Below are positions 7,946 through 15,590 of a stretch of DNA of 64,000 bases, piece after piece. A model generated the notes under the pieces. It worked only from the letters and a program-made list of their open reading frames with translations, was not told the origin of the DNA and did not search any database. How positions within the stretch are numbered: the stretch's first letter is position 1; each line of letters begins with the position of its first letter. The DNA is from Nannocystis pusilla. GTDB lineage: Bacteria > Myxococcota_A > Polyangia > Nannocystales > Nannocystaceae. Location of the stretch: assembly GCF_020073745.1 (NCBI RefSeq), contig NZ_JAIRAU010000057.1, positions 216,001 through 280,000 on the forward strand. Reading direction: 5' to 3'. The translations under genes and the position numbers were made by a program.

Positions 7946-9796
7946 ATGCGTCCGGCGATCGAGGCCTTCGTGATCACCGCCCAGAATCACTACAAGAGCA
8001 ACCTGCGCGACATCTTCTTCAATCTGTTCGAGGTCCTGAAGATCCAGGAGTCGTCGCTCGGCAAGGGTGTCTATTCGAACATGGACGAAGAGACAGTTCG
8101 CTCGACGCTCGAGGGCTACGAGGAATTCTGCCAGAAGGAGCTGGCGCCGACGTGGGCGCTTTCGGACCGGATCCCGCTCGAGCTCGACAAGGAGACGGGG
8201 ACGGTCAAGCTGCCGGAGGCGGTGGGCCGGGCGATCCGCACGACGCTCGAGCAAGGCTGGCCGCTGCTCAGCCTCCCCGAACACCTCGGGGGCAGCGGCG
8301 CGCCGCCGTCGGTGATCTGGAGCGCGTTCGAACTGACGGCCGGCTCCAACGCGGTGATCGCGTTCTACCTGTTCGGGCCGATCATCGCCCACATCATCGA
8401 CCGCCTGGGCACGGAGAAGCAGCGCGAGCGCTTCTGCAAGCCGATGCTCGAGCGCCACTGGGGCGGCTCGATGGTGCTGACGGAGCCGGACGCGGGCTCG
8501 GACGTCGGGGCGGGCCGCACGAAGGCGCGCCAGGTCGACGGCGACGTGTGGGAGATCGAAGGAGTCAAGCGGTTCATCACCAACGGCGACTTCGACGCCG
8601 CGGAGAACATCGTGCACCTGGTGCTGGCGCGACCCGAAGGGGCCGGGCCGGGGACGAAGGGGCTGTCGATGTTCATCGTGCCGAAGTTCTGGGTGAACGA
8701 GGACGGCAGCCTCGGCGAGCGCAACGGGGTCTACTGCACGAACATCGAGCACAAGATGGGCATCAAGGCGTCGGCGACCTGCGAGCTGACGTTCGGCGAG
8801 CGCCACCCGGCCCGCGGCTTCCTGGTCGGCGAGGTCCACGACGGCATCCGCCAGATGTTCCACGTCATCGAGCACGCGCGCATGGCCGTCGGCGCGAAGT
8901 CGATGGCGACGCTGTCGACGGCGTACCTGAACGCGCTCGAGTTCGCCAAGATCCGCGTGCAGGGCCCCGACCTGCTGCGCGCGACCGACAAGTCGGCGCC
9001 GCGCGTGCGGATCATCGAGCACCCCGACGTGCGCCGGATGTTGATGACGCAGAAGGCGTTCGCCGAGGGGATGCGCGCGCTGACGCTGTTCACGGCGTCG
9101 GTGCAGGACGCGGTCGAGCTGAAGGGCGGACACGGAGCCTCCGGCAGCGACGAGCTCGACAAGCTGAACGACCTGCTGCTGCCGCTGGTGAAGGGCTACT
9201 GCTCGGAGAAGGTGTACGAGCTGCTGGCGCTGTCGCTGCAGACATACGGCGGGTCGGGCTACTGCCAGGACTACCCGATCGAGCAGTACATCCGCGACCA
9301 GAAGATCGACTCGCTCTACGAGGGGACGACGCACATCCAGGCGCTCGACCTGTTCTTCCGCAAGATCGTCCGCGACGGCGGGGGCACGCTGCGCGTCCTG
9401 ATGGGCAAGATCGAGGCGACGCTGGCCGAGGTCGACACGAAGGGGCCGCTGGCGGTCGAGCACGCGGCGCTGTCGCGGGCGCTCGCCGACCTGCAGGGGA
9501 TCTTCATGACGATGCCGGGGAAGCTGCAGGAGTCGCTCTACCACGTCGGCTTCCAGGGCAACCGGATCCTGTTCGCCACGGCGGAGGTGGTGATCGGCTG
9601 GCTGCTGCTGCGCCAGGGGATCGTGGCCGCGGCGCGCCGCGAGACGGCGTCCGACAGGGACCGCGACTTCTATCAGGGCAAGCTGGCGGCGGTCCGGTTC
9701 TACGCCCGCAACGTGCTGCCGGGCGTGACGCTGACGCGCAAGCTGATCGAGCAGGGGACGCTCGAGCTGCTCGACGTGCCCGAAGGCGCGTTCTGA
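7946..9796 (+). CDS. acyl-CoA dehydrogenase
   Basis: FAD enzyme of fatty-acid or related acyl-CoA oxidation. After an N-terminal extension (NHYKSNLRDIFFNLFEV, typical of a long bacterial subfamily) come the flavin-binding segments MVLTEPDAGSDVG and FITNGDFD, then the helical domain. The catalytic Glu lies in the conserved IDSLYEGTTHIQALD. A C-terminal extra helical domain brings it to 616 residues, longer than the classical 380 and typical of the 600-residue subfamily. The start is uncertain: ATG 7946 or GTG 7970, closer to the conserved NHYKSN. It is monocistronic. The window contains a second, unrelated-subfamily acyl-CoA dehydrogenase at 37601. Confidence 0.92.
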   Translation: MRPAIEAFVITAQNHYKSNLRDIFFNLFEVLKIQESSLGKGVYSNMDEETVRSTLEGYEEFCQKELAPTWALSDRIPLELDKETGTVKLPEAVGRAIRTTLEQGWPLLSLPEHLGGSGAPPSVIWSAFELTAGSNAVIAFYLFGPIIAHIIDRLGTEKQRERFCKPMLERHWGGSMVLTEPDAGSDVGAGRTKARQVDGDVWEIEGVKRFITNGDFDAAENIVHLVLARPEGAGPGTKGLSMFIVPKFWVNEDGSLGERNGVYCTNIEHKMGIKASATCELTFGERHPARGFLVGEVHDGIRQMFHVIEHARMAVGAKSMATLSTAYLNALEFAKIRVQGPDLLRATDKSAPRVRIIEHPDVRRMLMTQKAFAEGMRALTLFTASVQDAVELKGGHGASGSDELDKLNDLLLPLVKGYCSEKVYELLALSLQTYGGSGYCQDYPIEQYIRDQKIDSLYEGTTHIQALDLFFRKIVRDGGGTLRVLMGKIEATLAEVDTKGPLAVEHAALSRALADLQGIFMTMPGKLQESLYHVGFQGNRILFATAEVVIGWLLLRQGIVAAARRETASDRDRDFYQGKLAAVRFYARNVLPGVTLTRKLIEQGTLELLDVPEGAF

Positions 9797-10049
9797 GGCT
9801 CGCGTGAGCGAGGCCGTCGCGCGCGACGGAGATCCTGTTGGAAGTGATGGCCGCGAGCGTGACGCTCGCGGCCATCGCCGTTCCGGGGGACCGTGGGACG
9901 TGCGCTCGCTCGAGGTCGCTCGGGGTCGCTGACGAGGTCGGTGGTCGCGTGCGTCGGACGGTCGCAGCGCGGGCGCCACTCGCGGCGAGCGACCGCGAGG
10001 TCGCGGAGGGGCGCGCGGACGCACGGGACTTGCTACTCTTCGCGCGACC
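9797..10049. other. intergenic region before the His-rich lipoprotein gene
   Basis: About 250 bases with no gene. A TACTCT -10-like hexamer (10034-10039) lies 10 bases before the next start codon. An inverted pair GCGAGCGTGACGCTCGC lies around 9852-9868. Nothing else is seen. Confidence 0.5.
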
Positions 10050-10790
10050 ATGACTCACCGCGCTTCGCTCGTCCTCGCCGTGCTCGTCCTCGCCTGTCAG
10101 AACCCGCAGAACGCGGGGCCGCCTGCGGCCAAGTCGGGGCCGGAGGTGAAGACGACCGAGCCGCCGGCGAAGACCGACCCGCACGCGGCCAATCCGCACG
10201 CGGGCAACCCCCACGCGATGGGGCCGCACGCGGGCGACGCTCCGGGGACGGAGACGTCGCGGCCGGCGCGGGAGGCCGTCAATCCGCACCCGGTGACGCC
10301 GAGCGGCAAGACGCGCGAGGAGGCGGTTCCCGGGCTCAACTACAAGGTGCCGGAGGAGTGGACGAAGAAGCCGGGCTCGTCGGCGATGCGACTGGCCGAG
10401 TTCACCCTGCCCGGCCCGGGCGGCGACGCAGAGCTGGCGGTGTACCGGTTCGCGGGCGGCGGCGGCGACGCGAAGTCGAACGTGCACCGCTGGCGCACGC
10501 AGTTCACGAAGGCCGACGGGACGCCGCTCGGCGACAGCGACGGCGAGGTGCAGGAGGTGTCCAAGCCGCCGCTCAAGGTGACGCTGGTCGACCTGACGGG
10601 CACCTACGTGGCCCAGGTGACGCCCGGCGCGGCGGAGCGCTACAAGGACCCGAACTTCCGCATGCTGGCGGCGATCGTCGAGGGCGCAGGCGACCCGTAC
10701 TTTTTTAAAGCGGTCGGTCCGGAGACGACGCTGGCGGTGTGGAAGCCGACGTTCACGACGTTCGCCGACGCGCTCACGGTCGTGCCCTGA
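10050..10790 (+). CDS. lipoprotein with a His-rich (NPHA) repeat segment
   Basis: Signal peptide with the lipobox LVLAC (Cys16), so lipid-anchored. Residues about 45-66 form a short repeat HAANPHAGNPHAMGPHAG with a His every four or so residues, which could bind metal ions. The remainder (about 95-246) is a compact domain beginning LNYKVPEEWTKKPGSSAMR. It resembles an outer-leaflet beta-sandwich with no family I can name. No Shine-Dalgarno is visible; the -10-like TACTCT at 10034 predicts a near-leaderless transcript. It contains a rare CTTTTTTAAAG run (Tyr-Phe-Phe-Lys) near 10700. Function unknown. Confidence 0.75.
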   Translation: MTHRASLVLAVLVLACQNPQNAGPPAAKSGPEVKTTEPPAKTDPHAANPHAGNPHAMGPHAGDAPGTETSRPAREAVNPHPVTPSGKTREEAVPGLNYKVPEEWTKKPGSSAMRLAEFTLPGPGGDAELAVYRFAGGGGDAKSNVHRWRTQFTKADGTPLGDSDGEVQEVSKPPLKVTLVDLTGTYVAQVTPGAAERYKDPNFRMLAAIVEGAGDPYFFKAVGPETTLAVWKPTFTTFADALTVVP

Positions 10791-10847
10791 GGCCGACGGG
10801 CTGAAGGCCGAGAGCCCGCGGACGCGCGGCGAGGCCACCGCTCGGGT

Positions 10848-10879
10848 CGAGTTACATGTCCGTTCGGACATGTAACTCG
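10848..10879. terminator. 14-bp stem hairpin built on the repeat unit
   Basis: CGAGTTACATGTCC (10848-10861), loop GTTC, then its perfect reverse complement (10866-10879). The core is one 14-bp repeat unit plus the start of the next. It lies 57 bases after the lipoprotein stop. There is no T-tract, so termination is a guess. Confidence 0.5.
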
Positions 10880-10904
10880 GCGGAACGGAGCGAACCGAGG
10901 AAAC

Positions 10905-10940
10905 GCTGAGAACATGTCCTCGCGGACATGTCCTCAGCTG
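10905..10940. repeat. 14-bp repeat array, 2 units, hairpin-forming
   Basis: catgtcctcgcgga and catgtcctcagctg. An 8-bp core stem ACATGTCC/GGACATGT is flanked by an outer GCTGAG/CTCAGC stem. Confidence 0.7.
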
Positions 10941-11082
10941 GTGGGCAGGCGACGCGGGGTTGCCGTGGCTGCGTGAGGCTGGACGCGTCCGGGGTTCAGG
11001 CTCCCGGTGGTGGGCAGGCGCCGCCGGGTTGCCGTGGCTGCGTGGTGCTCGGAGGCGCGGCTGGACGTGTCGGGGTTCAGGC
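10941..11082. repeat. imperfect direct duplication, period about 69-82 bp
   Basis: The stretch gtgggcaggcg..gggttgccgtggctgcgtg occurs at 10941 and 11010, and ggctggacg..ggggttcaggc at 10977 and 11059. The second copy includes the stop codon (11077-11079) of the minus-strand gene at 11077, so the gene tail looks partly duplicated downstream of itself. Confidence 0.65.
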
Positions 11083-11673
11083 CTGGGCCCACAGGGCCGA
11101 GAAGGCGGCGACCTCGGCGTCGAGGAGGAGGTCGAGGTCGGGGCGGTCTTGCATGCACAGGAGGCGCTTGCGGCGGACGTCGAGGACGGCGAACGCGACG
11201 TCACGCGGGCCTTGCTCGCGGAGCACACGGGCCATCAGCCGCGCGGCGATGTCCGAGTGCGTGTGCGGCAGCGCGTCCTCCTTGAAGTAGAGTTTGATGA
11301 GGTGGGGGCGGCCGTCGATCTCGAGGCCGAGCTCGGGATTGACGCTGACCGGGAGGCCCTGCAGGCTGCCGATCTGCCAGCCGGGCTCGAACCACTCGAG
11401 CCGCCGCTGGCCCCACCAGCCGAGGTACGCGTCGGCGAAGTTGTCGTAGCGACCGCCGACGCCGCTGCGCGCGAGGTGGACGCGGATCTCCCACTTGTCC
11501 CCGCCGGCCGCGTGGGTGCGGATGATGGCCTCGCGCAGCGGCCGATACAGATCGGAGGTGGTCGTGTACGGACCCCGGTGCTTGATCTCGCGCACCTTGG
11601 CCAGCTTGCCGGTCATGCTGGGCCGGTTGACGTAGTCGACGAAGTCGGTCAACGAGATGCGGGTCGCGTGCAT
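11077..11673 (-). CDS. conserved-looking protein of unknown function
   Basis: 198 residues, soluble, with no signal or membrane segment. It begins MHATRISLTDFVDYVN. The second half contains LGLEIDGRPHLIKLYFK followed by LMARVLREQGPRDVAFAVLDVRRK. The acidic-x-acidic then Lys-x-x-x-Lys arrangement is faintly reminiscent of PD-(D/E)XK nuclease cores, but I do not recognise the family and would not assign activity. Coding potential is good. The start at 11673 is preceded by a small CTCCTCGA/TCGAGGAG hairpin and, about 40 bases up, by a perfect 9-bp inverted repeat that may be an operator. Its 3' end is part of a direct duplication. Confidence 0.65.
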   Translation of the reverse strand: MHATRISLTDFVDYVNRPSMTGKLAKVREIKHRGPYTTTSDLYRPLREAIIRTHAAGGDKWEIRVHLARSGVGGRYDNFADAYLGWWGQRRLEWFEPGWQIGSLQGLPVSVNPELGLEIDGRPHLIKLYFKEDALPHTHSDIAARLMARVLREQGPRDVAFAVLDVRRKRLLCMQDRPDLDLLLDAEVAAFSALWAQA

Positions 11674-11710
11674 GGGCTCCTCGATTCGAGGAGGACCGTA
11701 GGCGATGACT

Positions 11711-11729
11711 TTGATCCGCTGCGGATCAA
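11711..11729. promoter_or_regulatory. inverted repeat, candidate operator
   Basis: TTGATCCGC-T-GCGGATCAA, a perfect 9-bp inverted repeat, about 38 bases upstream of the gene starting at 11673. A related palindrome CTGATCCGGATCAG lies at 11784-11797. Both share the half-site TGATCCG, which suggests one regulator. Confidence 0.35.
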
Positions 11730-11938
11730 GCCTGCGAGCGCGTATCGCCGCGAATTCAGGCTGTCTGCCGAATGGCGCGAGCGCTGATCCGGATCAGATC
11801 AGGCCGCGGTGAATAGCCCCGCTGGCAGATGGGCGGAGAACGTCGTACGAGACGACGACGATGCGCGCACGGGTGGTGCGAAGGCGGCGACGCAGACGCG
11901 GCAGGCAGGCGCGGGCGAGGGCGATGAATGGCGCGGCT

Positions 11939-12379
11939 TCAGGCGCAGCGGGCACACTGGCCCTTGATGAGGATCTCGGAGATGTTGCCGACGACCGACT
12001 TGTTGGAGCCGGGGGCGGGGGTGAGTTTGACGCGCACGGTCGAGAGGCAGGTGACCTCGCCGCACTGGGTGCAGACGAAGTGCGGGTGCTCGGGGTGGTG
12101 AGCCTCGCGGGCGCGCAGCTCGAAGCGCCAGACGTTGTCGCCGAGGTTGATGCGGTTGAGCAGGCCGGCGCGGGTGAGGTCGACGAGGTTGCGGTAGAGG
12201 GTGGCGGCGTCGAAGCCGAGGTGGGCGAGGGCCTCGACGAGCTCGCCGTGGCTGGAGGGGGTGCCGGTGCCGTGGAGGTGCTCGAGGACGGCGATCCGCG
12301 GGCCGGTGACGCGAAGACCGGCCTCGCGGATGGCGTCGCGCAGGAGGTCGAGCGAGGCGCGGGCTTTCGGGCGCGGCAT
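11939..12379 (-). CDS. Fur-family transcriptional regulator (Zur/PerR-like)
   Basis: 146 residues with a winged-helix DNA-binding domain (LRDAIREAGLRVTGPRIAVLEHL ... DAATLYRNLVDL, where ATLYRNL is the family recognition helix). The C-terminal metal-binding dimerisation domain has HHPEHPHFVCTQCGEV, where the His cluster and Cys-x2-Cys are the regulatory and structural metal ligands, and a terminal CARC pair. The start at 12379 lies 8 bases after a -10-like TATCCT (reverse of 12388-12393) and lacks a Shine-Dalgarno. It is divergent from dcd. Which metal or peroxide it senses cannot be told. A second Fur homologue is at 59172. Confidence 0.88.
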   Translation of the reverse strand: MPRPKARASLDLLRDAIREAGLRVTGPRIAVLEHLHGTGTPSSHGELVEALAHLGFDAATLYRNLVDLTRAGLLNRINLGDNVWRFELRAREAHHPEHPHFVCTQCGEVTCLSTVRVKLTPAPGSNKSVVGNISEILIKGQCARCA

Positions 12380-12484
12380 GCCGCGAGAGGATAGCACCGG
12401 CGGCCCAGCCGCAGCAGCAGGCCGGGGCGGCCTCACGCGGCTGGGGCGCAGAAGCGGCCGCAGCTGTGGTATGCGGGGCCCGCC

Positions 12485-13051
12485 ATGACGATCAAGTCTG
12501 ACCGCTGGATCCGCCAGATGTCGCAGGAGCACCGGATGATCGAGCCGTTCGAGCCGTACCAGGTGCGCGAGACGGAGGGTCGCCGGGTGGTGTCGTTCGG
12601 GACGTCGAGCTACGGCTACGATGTCCGCTGCGCGCCGGAGTTCAAGATCTTCACGAACATCAACTCGGCGGTGGTCGACCCGAAGGACTTCCAGAAGAAC
12701 AGCTTCGTCGACTTCACGGGCGAGGTGTGCATCATCCCGCCGAACTCGTTCGCGCTGGCCCGCACCGTCGAGTACTTCCGGATCCCCCGCGACGTGCTCG
12801 TGATCTGCCTCGGCAAGTCGACCTACGCGCGCTGCGGGATCATCGTCAACGTGACGCCGCTCGAGCCGGAGTGGGAAGGCCACGTGACGCTCGAGTTCTC
12901 GAACACGACGCCGCTGCCGGCCAAGATCTACGCCAACGAGGGCGTGGCGCAGATGCTGTTCTTCCAGTCGGACGAGGCGTGCCAGACATCGTACGCGGAC
13001 CGCGGCGGGAAGTACCAGGGGCAGCGCGGGGTGACGCTGCCGCAGACGTAG
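12485..13051 (+). CDS. dcd: dCTP deaminase
   Basis: Converts dCTP to dUTP, feeding dTTP synthesis. 188 residues, the standard length. Conserved blocks: VVSFGTSSYGYDVRCAPEF, the nucleotide-binding VICLGKSTYARCGIIVNVTPLEPEWEGHV with the catalytic Glu region, FSNTTPLPAKIYANEGVAQMLFF, and the C-terminal KYQGQRGVT lid over the triphosphate. The ATG at 12485 follows a -10-like TATGCG by 9 bases, so the message may be leaderless. It ends 49 bases before the convergent pbpC stop, with a repeat array between. Confidence 0.95.
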   Translation: MTIKSDRWIRQMSQEHRMIEPFEPYQVRETEGRRVVSFGTSSYGYDVRCAPEFKIFTNINSAVVDPKDFQKNSFVDFTGEVCIIPPNSFALARTVEYFRIPRDVLVICLGKSTYARCGIIVNVTPLEPEWEGHVTLEFSNTTPLPAKIYANEGVAQMLFFQSDEACQTSYADRGGKYQGQRGVTLPQT

Positions 13052-13053
13052 CG

Positions 13054-13087
13054 CCGGTCCCCAAGGGCATGTCCCGGGGGGCAGCCG
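13054..13087. repeat. 14-bp repeat array, 2 units
   Basis: ccggtccccaaggg and catgtcccgggggg, then cagccg. It lies between the convergent stops of dcd and pbpC, a typical terminator position. Confidence 0.65.
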
Positions 13088-13099
13088 CAGATCAACGGG

Positions 13100-15535
13100 T
13101 CAGCGGACGCTGAAGCGGGTCGACTCGAGGCGGGCGGACAGGCGCGGGTCGGCGGGGCGGGCGAGGACCTCGTGGTCGCCGGGTTCGGCGGCGATCTTCA
13201 GCTTGTAAGGCCAGGTGCTGCGGCCGACCTCGCGGCCGTCGACGAGGAAGGCGAGCTCGCCGAGGTCGACGCCGCCGCCGTCGAGCTCGGCGCGGACCTC
13301 GATGGTCTGGGCGTCGCGCCGCCGGTCGAGCGCGAACACGGTGCCGGGGGCGGGCGCGACGACGCGGAGGACGGGCAGCGCGGCGGGGCGGTCGTCGCAG
13401 CCGGGGACGCGGGCGCGGGCGAGCCACGGCCGGCCGTGCACGTCGGGGGTGTCGCCGCCGGCTGTCTTGTAGGCCAGCCACTCGTCGTACTCGGGCGGGA
13501 ACACGACGGCGGTGGCGGCGGCCTGGGGGTCGCAGCGCAGGCCGGCCGGAGCAGAGCGATCGGGGCGGACATGGACGTGCAATTCACACGTGTCCTTCGG
13601 GACATGGTCCCTGGAGAACTTGCGATGGACGGCCTCGTCGCAGGCGGGGCCGACGGGGGCGCCGGACAGTGGGCAGACCTCGAGGTCGACGAGCAGCTCG
13701 GGCTGCCACAGCGGGCGGCGCTGCGGGACGTCGTCCATGGCGCGACGCATGACGTCGGCGAACAGCGGGCCGGCCCCGGAGGCGCCGGTGAGGCGGGCGG
13801 TGGGCGAGCCGTCGGCGTTGCCGAGCCAGACGGCGACGGTGCGCTCGCGGGTGTAGCCGACTGTCCAGGTGTCGCGGTACCCGGAGGAGGTGCCGGTCTT
13901 GACGGCGACGGGGTAGGCGAGCTGAAACGGGCCGCGACCGTGGAGGCCGCGCACGCGCGCGAGCGGGTCGCTGAGGGCCTCGGTGACGAGGGCGGCGACG
14001 TCGGGGGCGAAGACCTGCACGGGGACCGAGACGGGGTCGGTGGTGGTGTAGCGGAGGGCGATCGCCTCGCCGCCGCGCGCCAGGGCGACGTAGGCGCCGG
14101 CGAGCTCGCGCAGCTCGACCTCGCCGCTGCCGAGGGCGAGGGCGAGGCCGTAGTGGTCGGCGTCGCGGTCGAGGCTGCGCAGGCCGAGCGTGCGCAGCGT
14201 GCCGAGGATCGCGGCGGGGCCGAGCTCGGCGGCGAGGCGGATGGCGGGGATGTTGAGCGAGCCGGCGAGGGCCTCGCGCAGGGGGATCGGCCCCTCGAAG
14301 CCGCGGTTGAAGTTCTCGGGGGTGTAGCTGCCGCCGCCGCGCTCCTGGAAGGTGGTGGGCACGTCGGCGGTGAGCTCGGGGCCGAAGTGACCGGCGGCGA
14401 AGGCGAGGCCGTAGACGAAGGGCTTGAGGGTGGAGCCGGGCTGCCTCCTGGCGCGCACCATGTCGACCTGGCCGGAGATCTCGTCGCTGTGGAAGTCGGC
14501 GCTGCCGACGTAGGCGAGGACGTCGCCGGTGTCGTTGTCGACGACGAGGACGGCGGCGTCGCTGGCCCCGCGATCCTCGATCGCGGCGAGGTGGACGCGC
14601 ACGGCGCCCTCGATGTCGCGCTGGAGGTCGAGGTCGAGGGTGGTGGTGGTGGCTGTCCCCGGGGACAGGCGGCCCTCGAGCTTGAGGGCGTCGACGAGGT
14701 GCGGGGCGAAGAAGGGGCGGGTCAGCGGGCGGAGCTCGATCGGCTCGGCGACGGCGCGGTCGTGCTCGAGGTCGCTGAGCTCGCCGGCGTCGCGCAGGGC
14801 GCCGAGGAGGGCGCGCTGGCGCAGGAGGACGCGATCGGGCCGGACGTACGGATCGAGGTAGGAGGGGGCGCGCGGGAGGACGGCGAGGAAGGCGGCCTGG
14901 GCCCAGCTGAGGTCGCGGGGGGCGACGCCGAAATAGCCGCGCGCGGCCACCTCGGGGCCGGTGAGGCCGTGGCCGTACGGGAGGCGGTTGAGGTAGGCGA
15001 GCAAGATCTCCTCCTTGCTCAGCTGCTCCTCGAGGTTCTGCGCGCGCGCGACCTCGAGGAGCTTGTCGCCGAGGCCGCGCGCGCGCGTCCGGCCGCCGGC
15101 GTCGAGCATCTTGACGAGCTGCTGGGTGATCGTGCTGGCGCCGGAGACGAGGCGACCGTGGCGCACGGTCTGGAGGGCGGCGCGGAGGATGGCCTGCGGG
15201 TCGAGGCCGTCGTGCTCGAAGAAGGCCTTGTCCTCGCTGACGAGGGTGGCAGCGAGGAGGCGCGGGCCCATGTCCTCGAGCGCGCGCGGCTGACCGCGCA
15301 GGCCGAGGTCGCTGGTGAGCTCGCGCAGGAGACGGCCGCGTCGGTCGAGGATCCTGTGCCCCTCGTGCCAGGTGTCGGCGAGCGCGGCGGTGGGCTCACC
15401 GGCGCTGGCGCGGACCATCGACCAGGCGCCGCAGGTGAGGGCGGCGATCGCAGTTGTCCCGAGAGACAGGCCGAGGAGCCAGCGGCGGAGGCGGGGACGC
15501 ATCGCAGGGAGAACGCGGGAGAGTGGGGGCGACAT
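13100..15535 (-). CDS. pbpC: penicillin-binding protein 1C
   Basis: Bifunctional peptidoglycan synthase. One N-terminal membrane anchor (WLLGLSLGTTAIAALTCGAW), then a glycosyltransferase 51 domain (EDKAFFEHDGLDPQAI, GASTITQQLVK), then a transpeptidase domain with SxxK in RQPGSTLKPF, SxN in AGSLNIP and KTGTSSGY. A C-terminal beta domain (about 690-811) is the BiPBP_C type that defines the 1C class. 811 residues. It lies immediately downstream of the alpha-2-macroglobulin gene, as in many proteobacteria, suggesting joint envelope repair and defence. A repeat copy at 13589-13616 encodes HVPKD in the region between transpeptidase and C-terminal domain. The start at 15535 or 15502 is equally possible. 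Confidence 0.94.
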   Translation of the reverse strand: MSPPLSRVLPAMRPRLRRWLLGLSLGTTAIAALTCGAWSMVRASAGEPTAALADTWHEGHRILDRRGRLLRELTSDLGLRGQPRALEDMGPRLLAATLVSEDKAFFEHDGLDPQAILRAALQTVRHGRLVSGASTITQQLVKMLDAGGRTRARGLGDKLLEVARAQNLEEQLSKEEILLAYLNRLPYGHGLTGPEVAARGYFGVAPRDLSWAQAAFLAVLPRAPSYLDPYVRPDRVLLRQRALLGALRDAGELSDLEHDRAVAEPIELRPLTRPFFAPHLVDALKLEGRLSPGTATTTTLDLDLQRDIEGAVRVHLAAIEDRGASDAAVLVVDNDTGDVLAYVGSADFHSDEISGQVDMVRARRQPGSTLKPFVYGLAFAAGHFGPELTADVPTTFQERGGGSYTPENFNRGFEGPIPLREALAGSLNIPAIRLAAELGPAAILGTLRTLGLRSLDRDADHYGLALALGSGEVELRELAGAYVALARGGEAIALRYTTTDPVSVPVQVFAPDVAALVTEALSDPLARVRGLHGRGPFQLAYPVAVKTGTSSGYRDTWTVGYTRERTVAVWLGNADGSPTARLTGASGAGPLFADVMRRAMDDVPQRRPLWQPELLVDLEVCPLSGAPVGPACDEAVHRKFSRDHVPKDTCELHVHVRPDRSAPAGLRCDPQAAATAVVFPPEYDEWLAYKTAGGDTPDVHGRPWLARARVPGCDDRPAALPVLRVVAPAPGTVFALDRRRDAQTIEVRAELDGGGVDLGELAFLVDGREVGRSTWPYKLKIAAEPGDHEVLARPADPRLSARLESTRFSVR
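13589..13616. repeat. 14-bp repeat, 2 units, inside pbpC
   Basis: cgtgtccttcggga and catggtccctggag. Encodes SRDHVPKDT on the minus strand, in an interdomain region. Confidence 0.6.
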
Positions 15536-15541
15536 TCTCGC

Positions 15542-15579
15542 CGAGTGAGAGGCGCGCGAGCTCGTGCGCCTCTCACTCG
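15542..15579. promoter_or_regulatory. strong inverted repeat between the macroglobulin gene and pbpC
   Basis: A 14-bp stem CGAGTGAGAGGCGC / GCGCCTCTCACTCG with a 10-base loop, in the 55-base gap between two co-oriented genes. It is unrelated to the 14-bp repeat family. It may attenuate pbpC transcription or protect the upstream message 3' end. Confidence 0.5.
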
Positions 15580-15590
15580 TGAATGATGCG

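Noticed and set aside
7705..7977. N-terminal extension of the amidotransferase to 7977
   Set aside because: Would bury Cys2 inside the protein; the Ntn-hydrolase fold requires it right after the initiator Met, so the start at 7707 is used.
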